This document shows positions 48,165-56,144 of a DNA stretch of 64,000 nucleotides, piece by piece. The notes under the pieces are model-generated. The model was not told the origin of the DNA. It was given only the letters and a program-made list of their open reading frames with translations, and searched no databases. The first letter of the stretch is position 1; every line of letters starts with the position of its first letter. Source of the stretch: JABFSS01 sp964497975 (GTDB taxonomy: Bacteria > Patescibacteriota > Gracilibacteria > Peribacterales > Peribacteraceae). Both the position numbers and the translations under genes were made by a program. The stretch is from assembly GCA_964497975.1 (NCBI GenBank), contig CAZCFO010000001.1, positions 62,001 to 126,000 on the forward strand. The letters run 5' to 3'.

Positions 48165-48170
48165 TACTCT
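48165..48170 (+). promoter_or_regulatory. -10 box of the DUF1232 gene
   Basis: TACTCT, 7 bases before ATG 48178. Confidence 0.4.
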
Positions 48171-48177
48171 TCTCCCC

Positions 48178-48441
48178 ATGACACCCCTCCGAACATCGTT
48201 GCGACTGCTCTGGCTGACAATCGTCGACCGCCGAACGCCATGGATGGCGAAGGTCCTCGTGACAGCGGCGCTCGTGTACGGCGCCTCCCCACTCGATCTG
48301 ATACCGGATGCAATCCCCCTGCTCGGACAGGCGGACGATGCAGCAGTACTCTTGGGAGTCCTGCTTCTTTTCCTGAAGATGACGACATCCGTGCGCGCAG
48401 AGATCAGGAAACAGAACACGATCGACATGCGCCCGCAATAA
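48178..48441 (+). CDS. DUF1232 (YkvA-like) membrane protein
   Basis: The 87-residue protein has the family core KVLVTAALVYGASPLDLIPD AIPLLGQADDAAVLLGV, read as two motifs around DLIPD and QADD. It is probably a small membrane-associated protein of unknown activity. ATG 48178 follows TACTCT by 7 bases; an in-frame ATG at 48133 would add 15 residues. A terminator follows from the convergent S-layer gene. Confidence 0.85.
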   Translation: MTPLRTSLRLLWLTIVDRRTPWMAKVLVTAALVYGASPLDLIPDAIPLLGQADDAAVLLGVLLLFLKMTTSVRAEIRKQNTIDMRPQ

Positions 48442-48456
48442 CAGCTCCATGCCTGC

Positions 48457-48497
48457 AAAAAAACCGGCTGCAGCCCCGTGAGGGAACCCGCAGCCGG
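48457..48497 (-). terminator. Rho-independent terminator of the S-layer gene
   Basis: CCGGCTGC (48464-48471) pairs with GCAGCCGG (48490-48497); on the minus strand the hairpin is followed by T7. Confidence 0.9.
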
Positions 48498-48518
48498 CAC
48501 TTTGAGTGGGATGATTGT

Positions 48519-50438
48519 TTACCGGCGCAGCTGGCCCCGGACCTCGCCCGAGACGTTGCGGGGGCTGGTGACGAGGAAGTACACGCGGCCGTTGAGGATC
48601 GCGTTGCGCTGCTCGGTCGTCAGGTTGGTCCAGACACCCGTGGCACGGTTGCCGGTGAAGGTGACCGTGCCGCCCGTGGGTCCGACCGCGCCCGCGTCGC
48701 CGATGTGGAACTCGCCGACGAGGGAGCCGGTCATGTTCTTCACGGCGATGTCATACTGGAGTCCGTTGGCCGTGAGCACGAACGTGCCCGAGCCGGCGGC
48801 CGTCGTCACGATGGGCGGGACCATGTCCCCTCCGCCGAGAGTCACGAAGAGCGAGACGGAACCGCTGCCGTTGACGATGGTGCGGCTGTCCGTGAAGTTG
48901 ACGGCAGCGCTGGTCAGGAGGTTCATCGCATTAACGACGTACGAACGCTGGGAATCCATCGCTTCCGCGAGCTCCAGGGTGACGTTGCGCGCGCTTGTCA
49001 GGTCCGCCGTGCGGATCTGGAGAGAGCGTCCGTCCGCGGTCACGCTGTAGCGGTTCGTCTGCTCGGCGCGGGCGCGGTCGAGATCGGCATCGAACGTCAG
49101 GTTGATTCTGGTGGAGGACTGCGCGGTGGCGTCCGTCATGTGGCCGCCCTGGGCCGGCATCGACGTGAAGGCCTGGCTGCCCGTGAAGTACGTGCCGCCG
49201 GTGGTGCGCAGATTATGCGCGGTCAGACGGTACAACGTGCTGGCGGTCAGACTGTTGCTGAGATCGATGAGAACCGTCCGTGCATCCACGCGGCTCACGG
49301 TGCCGATGGCGATCGCCGTACTACCGGTGCTTCCAACGGGAATCACGGAGTACTGGCGTGTGCCGGTGGCGAGGCCCGCGTCGACGTCGGCATCAAACAC
49401 CACGCGCAGGCGCGTGGGCGAGAGTGCGGTGACGCTGGTCACGTGACCCGCGGCGGCACTCTCCTGGACGGTGAAGGGTGCGACGTCGGAGAAGATCGTG
49501 CCCTCAAGGGACGTCATGTTGCGGATGTCCACGCTGTACTGCGTGTTGGTGGACACGGCCTCGGAAAGGGTCAATTCGACGGTCCGGCGGTCGCGCATCA
49601 CGGCCGAATCGATATCGATCGTGGCGGAGGCGTTCGTGGCCGGGAAGACGGTGTAGCGGGATTCATCGGTCGCGCGGTCGGTGTTCACGTCGGCCGTGAA
49701 CCGGACCTGGACGACGGTCGTGGACACGGGCGTCACCGTGGAGATGCGCGGAAGCGGAACGCCGCAGTCCTCGCCGTATTGCAGGTGCTGCGTGGCGCGG
49801 TGGAACATCACGACCATTTCGGCGCGGTTCATGAGCGCACCGGGGCGGACGAGCCCCGTGTTGTCGTCGCCCTGCAGGATGCAGTGGTCGGCGGCGGTCT
49901 GGATGGCCTGGAAGTACCACGCGTCACGCGGGTTGTCGGTGAACTGCATCGAGGTGCCGGTGCGCGCGAGCGCGAAGGCGCGGACGAGAAGCGTCGCGGC
50001 TTCGGCGCGGTTCACGCCCTCGCCCGGGCGGGCTGTGCAGGGACGCGTGTCGTTCGTATGGCAGTTGTTGTCGCCGTGAATCCAGCCCACGCTGGCGGCG
50101 GCTTCGAAGTACGGGAAGTACCACGCCGAGCGCGCGACGTCGTTGAAGCTTCCCTGGGAGGGATGCAGCAGCGGCTCGTCGTTGAGATGGACGAGGAGCT
50201 TCACCAGTTCCGCACGCGTGGCCCGGTCGGAGGGGCGCAGGCGGCTTTCGCTGCTGTCCAGCGCGCCGAGCTCAATGAGCGCGGAGGCGGACTCCTCGTA
50301 ATACGCGCCCGCGGGCACGTCGGTGTAATGCGTCTGCTGCGCCGCAGCGGTGAGGCTTCCGCTGAGGAACAGGAGGATGCCCGTGAGAGCCGCGGGAATC
50401 CGGTGGCGCCGGCTGAGCGGCGAGAGTCGGTGTGTCAT
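48519..50438 (-). CDS. Large S-layer protein: SLH, Ig-like and CHRD domains
   Basis: The 639-residue precursor has a signal peptide (MTHRLSPLSRRHRIPAALTG..., cleaved after TAAAQ). Three SLH repeats (residues 37-230, with NRAEAATLLVRAFAL and RPGALMNRAEMVVMFHRAT) anchor it to the wall. Three Ig-like domains (about 233-315, 325-420, 425-510) follow, each beginning V-x-x-x-TRx-L-x-F-DADVD-like. The C-terminus (520-639) matches a CHRD domain (LTTEQRNAILNGRVYFLVTS ... GEVRGQL). This is a good candidate for a main S-layer subunit. A strong terminator follows. SLH + CHRD on one chain is unusual. Confidence 0.9.
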   Translation of the reverse strand: MTHRLSPLSRRHRIPAALTGILLFLSGSLTAAAQQTHYTDVPAGAYYEESASALIELGALDSSESRLRPSDRATRAELVKLLVHLNDEPLLHPSQGSFNDVARSAWYFPYFEAAASVGWIHGDNNCHTNDTRPCTARPGEGVNRAEAATLLVRAFALARTGTSMQFTDNPRDAWYFQAIQTAADHCILQGDDNTGLVRPGALMNRAEMVVMFHRATQHLQYGEDCGVPLPRISTVTPVSTTVVQVRFTADVNTDRATDESRYTVFPATNASATIDIDSAVMRDRRTVELTLSEAVSTNTQYSVDIRNMTSLEGTIFSDVAPFTVQESAAAGHVTSVTALSPTRLRVVFDADVDAGLATGTRQYSVIPVGSTGSTAIAIGTVSRVDARTVLIDLSNSLTASTLYRLTAHNLRTTGGTYFTGSQAFTSMPAQGGHMTDATAQSSTRINLTFDADLDRARAEQTNRYSVTADGRSLQIRTADLTSARNVTLELAEAMDSQRSYVVNAMNLLTSAAVNFTDSRTIVNGSGSVSLFVTLGGGDMVPPIVTTAAGSGTFVLTANGLQYDIAVKNMTGSLVGEFHIGDAGAVGPTGGTVTFTGNRATGVWTNLTTEQRNAILNGRVYFLVTSPRNVSGEVRGQLRR

Positions 50439-50549
50439 AGAAGAATGGGGAAAAGGAAGTTCCCTTGCTGCCGGTAAGACGCTCCTGCGCGGATGCCATT
50501 ACCACAGAAGCGGATAAAATGACCCGCTGCAGGATTCTGGCAACAGGAG

Positions 50550-50555
50550 TACCAT
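50550..50555 (+). promoter_or_regulatory. -10 box of idi
   Basis: TACCAT, 9 bases before the idi ATG. Confidence 0.4.
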
Positions 50556-50564
50556 TCCGCTCTC

Positions 50565-51080
50565 ATGGCCGGTCGTCTCATCCTCGTCAACGAATCCAAT
50601 ACGCCCCGCGGCACCGCCACGTGGGAGGAGGCGCATGCCTCGCCCGGACTCCTCCACCGCGCGTTTTCGGCCTACGTGTTCAGGAAGAACGGGTCCGAGA
50701 TACTGATCCAGCGGCGCAGCGGAAAAAAACCTCTGTGGGCGCTCATCTGGGCGAATACCTGTTGCAGCCATCCGCGCGAAGGAGAGGAGATCGCGGGCGT
50801 GGCGCCCCGGCGCCTGCAGGAGGAGTTCGGATTCACCTGCCCGCTGACGCCCGTGGCGGAATTCGTGTACCACGCCGAAGATCCGGGCGGGAACGGCGCC
50901 GAGCACGAGCACGTGACGGTCCTGCGCGGCGACGTGGAGGATGCGGCCCCTGCCCCGAATCCGGACGAAGTCGGCGAATGGAAATGGATCGCCGTGGCGG
51001 AGCTTCTGGAGGACATGAAGATCAATCCGGATTTTTACGCGCCCTGGTTCCACATTGGACTACGAAAGGTTGTCAGCTGA
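50565..51080 (+). CDS. idi: Isopentenyl diphosphate isomerase, type I (Nudix)
   Basis: The 171-residue enzyme interconverts IPP and DMAPP. Signatures: LIQRRSGKKPLWALIWANTC with the active-site Cys in NTCCSHP, the Nudix-like EEIAGVAPRRLQEEFGF, the EHEHV metal loop with the catalytic Glu, and PDEVGEWKWIAV. It has normal length. It heads the isoprenoid cluster and feeds uppS directly downstream. Confidence 0.94.
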   Translation: MAGRLILVNESNTPRGTATWEEAHASPGLLHRAFSAYVFRKNGSEILIQRRSGKKPLWALIWANTCCSHPREGEEIAGVAPRRLQEEFGFTCPLTPVAEFVYHAEDPGGNGAEHEHVTVLRGDVEDAAPAPNPDEVGEWKWIAVAELLEDMKINPDFYAPWFHIGLRKVVS

Positions 51081-51146
51081 TTGGCTTTTTCGCTTCATGG
51101 CGTGAAAGAAACAGCTACAAGCTAACAGACTAAAAATTTGAGAAGC

Positions 51147-51152
51147 TACACT
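51147..51152 (+). promoter_or_regulatory. -10 box of uppS
   Basis: TACACT, preceded by GC, 6 bases before the ATG. Confidence 0.55.
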
Positions 51153-51158
51153 GCCTCT

Positions 51159-51839
51159 ATGTCATCTGTCTCACCGTTGCACCTGGCCCTGATCCCCGAC
51201 GGCAACCGCCGCTGGGCAAAGTCGCGCCTGCTGCATCCGTGGAAGGGCCACGAGCAGGCCATCGAGAACTTCCGGTCGCTCACCGAGTGGTGCCGCAACG
51301 ACCCGCGGGTGAGCGCGCTCACGGTCTGGTGCTTTTCGACCGAGAACTGGAAGCGGGACCCGGAGGAAGTCTCGAAGCTGATGCGCATGCTGGAGGACTA
51401 CCTGCGGAAGGAACGCGATGGCTTCCACGACAAGAAAACACGCTTCCTCCATTCGGGCCGGCTTGACCGGATCCCCTCCTCCCTGGGGGCGCTGATCCGC
51501 GACGTGGAGGAGGACACGAAGGACGAGACGGAATTCACCCTGCACCTCGCCGTGGATTACGGCGGCAAGGATGAGCTGGTGCGCGCAATGCGGAAGGTGG
51601 CGGACCCGAAGAGTCTCACGGAGGAATCGTTCCGACAGTTGCTGGACCATCCGGAGTTGCCGGACATCGACCTGATCATCCGCACGTCGGGAGAACAGCG
51701 GACGAGCAACTTCTTCCTGTGGGAGAGCGCGTACGCCGAGTGGGTGTTCCTGCAAAAGCATTTTCCGGATCTGACGGAGAAGGATCTCGCCGAGGCAGTG
51801 GAGGATTTCGGTAAGCGAACGCGGCGGTTTGGGGGATAA
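51159..51839 (+). CDS. uppS: Undecaprenyl diphosphate synthase (cis-prenyltransferase)
   Basis: The 226-residue enzyme extends FPP with IPP units to the C55 lipid carrier for peptidoglycan and surface glycans. All family motifs are present: LALIPDGNRRWAKS with the catalytic Asp, LTVWCFSTENWKR, and DLIIRTSGEQRTSNFFLWES. The start is ATG 51159, 6 bases after TACACT. It lies between idi and the mevalonate kinase, so the pathway product is evident from context. Confidence 0.95.
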   Translation: MSSVSPLHLALIPDGNRRWAKSRLLHPWKGHEQAIENFRSLTEWCRNDPRVSALTVWCFSTENWKRDPEEVSKLMRMLEDYLRKERDGFHDKKTRFLHSGRLDRIPSSLGALIRDVEEDTKDETEFTLHLAVDYGGKDELVRAMRKVADPKSLTEESFRQLLDHPELPDIDLIIRTSGEQRTSNFFLWESAYAEWVFLQKHFPDLTEKDLAEAVEDFGKRTRRFGG

Positions 51840-51846
51840 CCAGGTG

Positions 51847-51852
51847 TAGACT
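51847..51852 (+). promoter_or_regulatory. -10 box of the mevalonate kinase gene
   Basis: TAGACT; 9 bases before ATG 51862, or 6 before an in-frame TTG at 51859. Confidence 0.4.
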
Positions 51853-51861
51853 GGACGCTTG

Positions 51862-52710
51862 ATGGCGACGATCACCGCTTTCGCACCGGGAAAGATGATC
51901 CTCAGCGGCGAATACGCCGTCGTGTTCGGCGAGCAGGGCATCGCCGTGCCGACGGCGACCGGCGTGGAGGCGACATGGACAGACGGTCCGGAAAGCCCGA
52001 TGAGGATCGTCCTGGAAGGACAGGCGGGAGAAGAAGCCTATGCGCGCGGGATCGTCGAGCGGTGTATCGGGAAAGGCGGGCATGCGACGGGCACGCTGAC
52101 GATTCACAATGACATCCCCGTCGGCCGCGGGATGGGATCCTCCACGGGCCTGGTGATCGCGATCTGCAAATGCCTCCTTGGCGAAAAGAACAAGCCGGAG
52201 GCGATATTGGTCGAAGACATCGTGAACCCCGGCAACAGCGGGCTCGATTTCGCGGTGATCTGGGCAAAGCAGCCGATGATATTCCGGCGCGGCACGACGC
52301 CCGAACCGATGCGGCTGCCGGAGGGATTACTGAAAAACAGCATCCTGATCGATACCGGAAAACCCGGCGAGATCACGGCGGAGCTTGTCGCATGGATGAC
52401 CCTTCGACAGGCTCAGGGTGACAAGGCGGTCCTCTCGGCCTTCAAGACGATTGGCGCGTGCACCGAACGGATTCTGAAGGGCGAAAATCTGCAGTCGGTC
52501 ATGCGCGACCATCACCGGGCGCAGATCGCCCTCGGGGTCGTCCCACCGCAGGTGCAGGAGCTCATCGCGGGGATCGAAGCGGCAGGCGGGTCGGCGAAAG
52601 TGCTGGGAGCGGGATCGCGGACCGGCGGGGGCGGGATGGTGCTGGCGCTGCATGAACATCCCGGCGCCGTGCAGGACATCGCGTCAAAAGCGGGACTGCC
52701 CGTCCGCTGA
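51862..52710 (+). CDS. GHMP kinase, mevalonate kinase-like
   Basis: The 282-residue protein has the GHMP motifs: APGKMILSGEYAVVFGEQGI (motif 1), IPVGRGMGSSTGLVIAI (ATP motif 2), NSGLDFAVIWAKQPM (catalytic Asp of mevalonate kinases) and GAGSRTGGGGMVLAL (motif 3). The shortness and altered GAGSRT motif suggest an archaeal-like MVK. It phosphorylates mevalonate at C5, or less likely phosphomevalonate. TLRQAQGDK (residues about 180-188) is encoded by a dispersed CCTTCGACAGGCTCAGG repeat and has no counterpart in the family. Its end converges directly on a HAD gene. Confidence 0.8.
   Translation: MATITAFAPGKMILSGEYAVVFGEQGIAVPTATGVEATWTDGPESPMRIVLEGQAGEEAYARGIVERCIGKGGHATGTLTIHNDIPVGRGMGSSTGLVIAICKCLLGEKNKPEAILVEDIVNPGNSGLDFAVIWAKQPMIFRRGTTPEPMRLPEGLLKNSILIDTGKPGEITAELVAWMTLRQAQGDKAVLSAFKTIGACTERILKGENLQSVMRDHHRAQIALGVVPPQVQELIAGIEAAGGSAKVLGAGSRTGGGGMVLALHEHPGAVQDIASKAGLPVR
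52401..52423 (+). repeat. In-frame dispersed repeat in the mevalonate kinase gene
   Basis: CCTTCGACAGGCTCAGGGTG encodes LRQAQGD. A near relative lies between two tRNA genes at 12518-12544. Confidence 0.75.
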
Positions 52711-53580
52711 TTATGCCTGCTTCTTCAGCTCGTCGGTCAGCTCGCCGATGTGGGCGAATTGATGATCAAACCGGTGAGGATTCGCGGCGACCATCCGCGG
52801 GTTGGTGACGCCGCTGCGGACCAGGAGCCGCGTCAGTCCCAACCGTTCCGCGACCGTCATGTCGGTTTCCAGACTGTCGCCCAGCATTGCGGCATGTTCG
52901 GGAGAAATACCCATACGAAGCAGGCAGGCCTGTACGATGTCCGGGGAAGGCTTTCCGGAGAGCTGCGGATAGGCGTCTTCAAATCCTTCGGATGTTTTGA
53001 GCAGCGTCTGGATGGCAGCGACCAACGTTCCTGTGCCGGCGCGGAGATCCCCGGGCATTTCCGTGGTCACGGCATGGTCACCGCCCGTCGCCAGCCATTC
53101 CCCTCCCCGGCGGATTGCCGCTGCAGCCGCTTCGACCGTCCCTTGATTGTAATTGTGCCGTGCCGTCACGACATGCGTGGGGGTGCGGTCGCTGATCCAT
53201 TTGTAGGCCTTCGGATCCCAGACCTCTTCCTGTGACATCATGTCCTCGAGACCGAACTCAGCGCACTCTTCGCGAAGTTCCTGCGGTCCGAGAAAGAGCA
53301 CGCGCATATCGTTTTTCTTCTGAAGCTTCAGAGCCTGAAGCCGCAATGCCATCTGCCGTCCCGCAGTCATCACGTCCTGCTCCGCGATGTCGATACCCGC
53401 CTTCCGGAATTTCTGCACGACCGCAGCGGGCCCACCGGCTCCATTGGAGGCGAAGGTGATTTTTCCCTTGCGATGGTTCCGGACAGTATCGACAAATTCT
53501 GCCGATCCGTCCTGGACACGCGTGCCATGGAAAAACACTCCGTCGAGGTCGGAGACGATGTAAGTGGAGAGGGGTTTCAT
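52711..53580 (-). CDS. HAD-superfamily IIA phosphatase (NagD-like)
   Basis: The 289-residue protein has the DxD nucleophile (VSDLDGVFFHGTRV), the Thr/Ser motif II (TFASNGAGGPAAVVQ), a C2B-type cap, Lys in SGKPSPDIVQACLL, and motif III GDSLETDMTVAERLG. It hydrolyses a small phosphate ester: p-nitrophenylphosphate and phosphoglycolate are family substrates. It lies opposite and within the mevalonate cluster, stop to stop with the mevalonate kinase. TAAAAT ends 6 bases before its ATG. The substrate is unknown; an isoprenoid phosphate is conceivable but untested. Confidence 0.85.
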   Translation of the reverse strand: MKPLSTYIVSDLDGVFFHGTRVQDGSAEFVDTVRNHRKGKITFASNGAGGPAAVVQKFRKAGIDIAEQDVMTAGRQMALRLQALKLQKKNDMRVLFLGPQELREECAEFGLEDMMSQEEVWDPKAYKWISDRTPTHVVTARHNYNQGTVEAAAAAIRRGGEWLATGGDHAVTTEMPGDLRAGTGTLVAAIQTLLKTSEGFEDAYPQLSGKPSPDIVQACLLRMGISPEHAAMLGDSLETDMTVAERLGLTRLLVRSGVTNPRMVAANPHRFDHQFAHIGELTDELKKQA

Positions 53581-53586
53581 GTGTGA

Positions 53587-53592
53587 ATTTTA
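53587..53592 (-). promoter_or_regulatory. -10 box of the HAD gene
   Basis: TAAAAT on the minus strand, 6 bases before the ATG. The mvaD -10 box is 28 bases away on the other strand. Confidence 0.45.
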
Positions 53593-53619
53593 CGGAAGTC
53601 CCGGAAAAAGACAATCCGC

Positions 53620-53625
53620 TATACT
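53620..53625 (+). promoter_or_regulatory. -10 box of mvaD
   Basis: TATACT, preceded by GC, 6 bases before the ATG. Confidence 0.6.
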
Positions 53626-53631
53626 TTGTCC

Positions 53632-54639
53632 ATGCCCGCAACCGCCCGCTCAACGCCCAATATTGCCCTCATCAAATACTGGGGCAACCGGAACAATGAA
53701 AAGCGTCTGCCCGCGGCGGATTCGCTGTCGATGACGCTCGATATGCCCTACGTCGAGATCACCGTCGACCACGCGCGCGAGCTCAGCGTCCGGTCGTACG
53801 CGGAAGACGGCTCCGAGATCGCGCTGAAAGAGAAGGACATCGCCCGGTTCGGAAAACATCTGTCGCTCACGAAGCAATTCCTCGCCGGTCTGGGACGGGC
53901 GGAATCCCTGCCCGACGCCGCGGCCATCACCGTGCGGTCGAGAATCCCTCCCGCGATCGGTCTCGCCTCCTCCGCGGCCGTGTTCAGCTGCCTCGCGAAA
54001 GCGTACGCCGGACTGATGGCCAATTCGGTGGCGCTGACCGACGAGCAGGTGAGCGTGATCGCGCGGTTCGGTTCCGGCTCCGCCGCGCGCAGCATTTTCG
54101 GCGGCTATTCGGCGCTGCTCGCTGGAGCCGGCGAGGAGCCGGGGTCGTCATTCGCCGTTTCCGTCGCCGACGGGAACCACTGGCTGCTCCATGACATCGT
54201 CATCGTGCCGAGCCGGGAGGAGAAGAAAGTCGGATCGACGGAGGGGCATGAGCTCGCCTGGAGCAGCCCCAACTACAAGGCGCGCCTGGAAGCGATGCCG
54301 CGGCGCAACAAAGAGTGCTGGGATGCGATCCTGCAGAAAGATTTCGAAAAACTCCGCCGCGTCGCCGAGGAGGATGCCCTCGACATGCACCACGTGATGG
54401 AAACGAGCGTGCCGCCGATCCGGTACCTGTCGGAGGACACGCACCGGATTCTGAAGGACATCGAAGCCCTGCGGGAGAGCGAGAACCTGCCGGTCCTGTA
54501 CACCATGGACGCCGGACCAACGGTGCATCTGCTCTGCCCCGATGACGCCGTGGCGACGGTGCGGGAGTTCGCGCACGCGCAGACCGGATGCTCGGTGTTC
54601 GAGACGAAGACCGGTCGCGGATCGGTGGTTTTGACCTGA
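53632..54639 (+). CDS. mvaD: Diphosphomevalonate decarboxylase
   Basis: The 335-residue GHMP enzyme makes IPP from mevalonate diphosphate by ATP-driven decarboxylation. Motifs: STPNIALIKYWGNRNNEKRL at the N-terminus, IPPAIGLASSAAVFSCLA (ATP loop), RFGSGSAARSIFGGYSALL, and YTMDAGPTVHLLCP with the catalytic Asp. These follow bacterial/eukaryotic MvaD rather than the archaeal phosphomevalonate decarboxylase, though the substrate cannot be proven by reading. TATACT ends 6 bases before the ATG (leaderless). It is divergent from the HAD gene. Confidence 0.93.
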   Translation: MPATARSTPNIALIKYWGNRNNEKRLPAADSLSMTLDMPYVEITVDHARELSVRSYAEDGSEIALKEKDIARFGKHLSLTKQFLAGLGRAESLPDAAAITVRSRIPPAIGLASSAAVFSCLAKAYAGLMANSVALTDEQVSVIARFGSGSAARSIFGGYSALLAGAGEEPGSSFAVSVADGNHWLLHDIVIVPSREEKKVGSTEGHELAWSSPNYKARLEAMPRRNKECWDAILQKDFEKLRRVAEEDALDMHHVMETSVPPIRYLSEDTHRILKDIEALRESENLPVLYTMDAGPTVHLLCPDDAVATVREFAHAQTGCSVFETKTGRGSVVLT

Positions 54640-54664
54640 GAGGAGCCGAAAGAACGGATTCGTG

Positions 54665-54670
54665 TACACT
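54665..54670 (+). promoter_or_regulatory. -10 box of the HMG-CoA reductase gene
   Basis: TACACT, 6 bases before ATG 54677. Confidence 0.55.
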
Positions 54671-54676
54671 GTGCGC

Positions 54677-55834
54677 ATGGACCTTCGGGACGGCATCACC
54701 GGCGCGACGCCCGAGGAACGCTGCGCACAACGCCGCTCGCGCGTGGAGAAGAACCTGAACCGTGATCTGTCGGCGCTGATCCCCGCGCCCGGCTCCGTCG
54801 GCCATGCCGACGAGAAGAACTGCGAGCAGATGCTCGGCCATATTCCCCTCCCCGTCGGGTATGCCGGTCCGCTGGGCGTGACGTTCAGTTCGGGGGAGAA
54901 AACGGAGATCCACCTGCCGCTTGCGACAACCGAAGGCGCGCTGGTCGCGAGCGTGAACCGCGGCTGCAAGGCGATCTCGCGGAGCGGAGGCGCACTGACG
55001 CAATCGATGCAGCACGGCATCAGCCGGTCGATGGCCTTCCGGTGCGGGAACATCCGCTTCGTCCGCAACTCCATCGACAGCCGCAAAGATGAATGGTTCG
55101 ACCTGGCCCAGTCGACGAGCAATCATTTGAAGATTCTGAAATATGAAGTCGATGAGCGGGATGCCTACCTGTTCCTGACGATCTTCTGCGACACCGACGA
55201 GGCCATGGGCATGAACATGGTGACGATTGCGGGACAGGCCGTGGGTGACTGGATCGTGAAGAATATTCCGGATGTCACGTTCGTCACGGTCGCGGCCAAC
55301 GTCGACAGCGACAAGAAGCCGAGCAGCCGCACCCACGAACGCGGCCGCGGATACGAGGTGACGGCGGAAATGATTCTGACGCCGGACGTCATCCGCGATG
55401 TTCTGAAAATGACGCCGGAAGGCATGCTCGCGGTGAGTGAAGCCAAATTGACATACGGATCCGACATTGCCGGCGCCGTCGGGAAGAATCTGCATGCCGC
55501 CAACATCGTCGCCGCGTTGTACCTCGCTACGGGCCAGGATGCGGCGCATGTGGTGGAAGGGTCGCTGACCGACACGACCGTCACGCCCGTGACGGAAGGA
55601 TTGAAGGTGATTGTCCGCTGTCCCGCCATTCTCGTGGGCGTGCGCGGCGGCGGGACCACGCTGCCCGCACAGATGCAGTGCCTGAACATGCTTCTGCAGC
55701 CCAAGACGTCGCTGCATCGGAAGGACCAGCTGGCGCAATCCATCGCGGCAGCCGTGCTGGCAGGGGAGATTTCTCTCTTGGCGGCCCAGGCAGGACATAT
55801 GCTCGCAAGTGCGCACGGAAAGCTGGGTCGGTGA
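54677..55834 (+). CDS. HMG-CoA reductase, class I-like
   Basis: The 385-residue enzyme reduces HMG-CoA to mevalonate with NADPH. Visible residues: PLPVGYAGPLGV, the catalytic Glu in LPLATTEGALVAS, DEAMGMNMVTIAG (NAD(P) site), Lys in VDSDKKPSSRTHERGRG, Asp in YLATGQDAAHVV, GGGTTLPAQMQCL, and the C-terminal catalytic His in AAQAGHMLASAHGKLG. The pattern is class I (catalytic domain only, no membrane anchor). ATG 54677, not an upstream GTG at 54662, fits the -10 spacing. It is the committing step of the cluster. Confidence 0.94.
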   Translation: MDLRDGITGATPEERCAQRRSRVEKNLNRDLSALIPAPGSVGHADEKNCEQMLGHIPLPVGYAGPLGVTFSSGEKTEIHLPLATTEGALVASVNRGCKAISRSGGALTQSMQHGISRSMAFRCGNIRFVRNSIDSRKDEWFDLAQSTSNHLKILKYEVDERDAYLFLTIFCDTDEAMGMNMVTIAGQAVGDWIVKNIPDVTFVTVAANVDSDKKPSSRTHERGRGYEVTAEMILTPDVIRDVLKMTPEGMLAVSEAKLTYGSDIAGAVGKNLHAANIVAALYLATGQDAAHVVEGSLTDTTVTPVTEGLKVIVRCPAILVGVRGGGTTLPAQMQCLNMLLQPKTSLHRKDQLAQSIAAAVLAGEISLLAAQAGHMLASAHGKLGR

Positions 55835-55869
55835 TATTGACGTGGATAGAGAAAAGATCGACATTATCA

Positions 55870-56100
55870 ATGATGTCTGAACGTCTGTACTTCACCGACG
55901 AGTATGTGCAGCAGCTTGCGATTGAAGCTGCGGTCATGAAGAAACAGGGTCATAGAGTTGATATGGGACATCTCCTCGCCCAACTTCCTTCGGAACAACG
56001 CACTGCTCTCAAATCGGCACTTTTCTCGTTACAACCGTCAAACGCAGGTGAGGCCGGTACGGCATCTGTCGATAACCCGCGCTCGATGAAAATGAGCTGA
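55870..56100 (+). CDS. Small hypothetical protein in the mevalonate cluster
   Basis: A 76-residue soluble protein (MMSERLYFTDEYVQQLAIEA), mostly helical, with no recognised domain. It lies between HMG-CoA reductase and HMG-CoA synthase and shares their direction. A regulatory or scaffolding role is conceivable but unsupported. Confidence 0.55.
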   Translation: MMSERLYFTDEYVQQLAIEAAVMKKQGHRVDMGHLLAQLPSEQRTALKSALFSLQPSNAGEAGTASVDNPRSMKMS

Positions 56101-56131
56101 ATTTGGGGGGAAAACAGGCATTTTCCCGTGC

Positions 56132-56137
56132 TACACT
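56132..56137 (+). promoter_or_regulatory. -10 box of the HMG-CoA synthase gene
   Basis: TACACT, preceded by GC, 7 bases before the ATG. Confidence 0.55.
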
Positions 56138-56144
56138 TCCCCGG

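Noticed and set aside
48090..50477. A 795-codon plus-strand frame opposite the S-layer gene
   Set aside because: It is made of RxHx-rich low-information sequence and conflicts with clear SLH and Ig-like domains on the minus strand.
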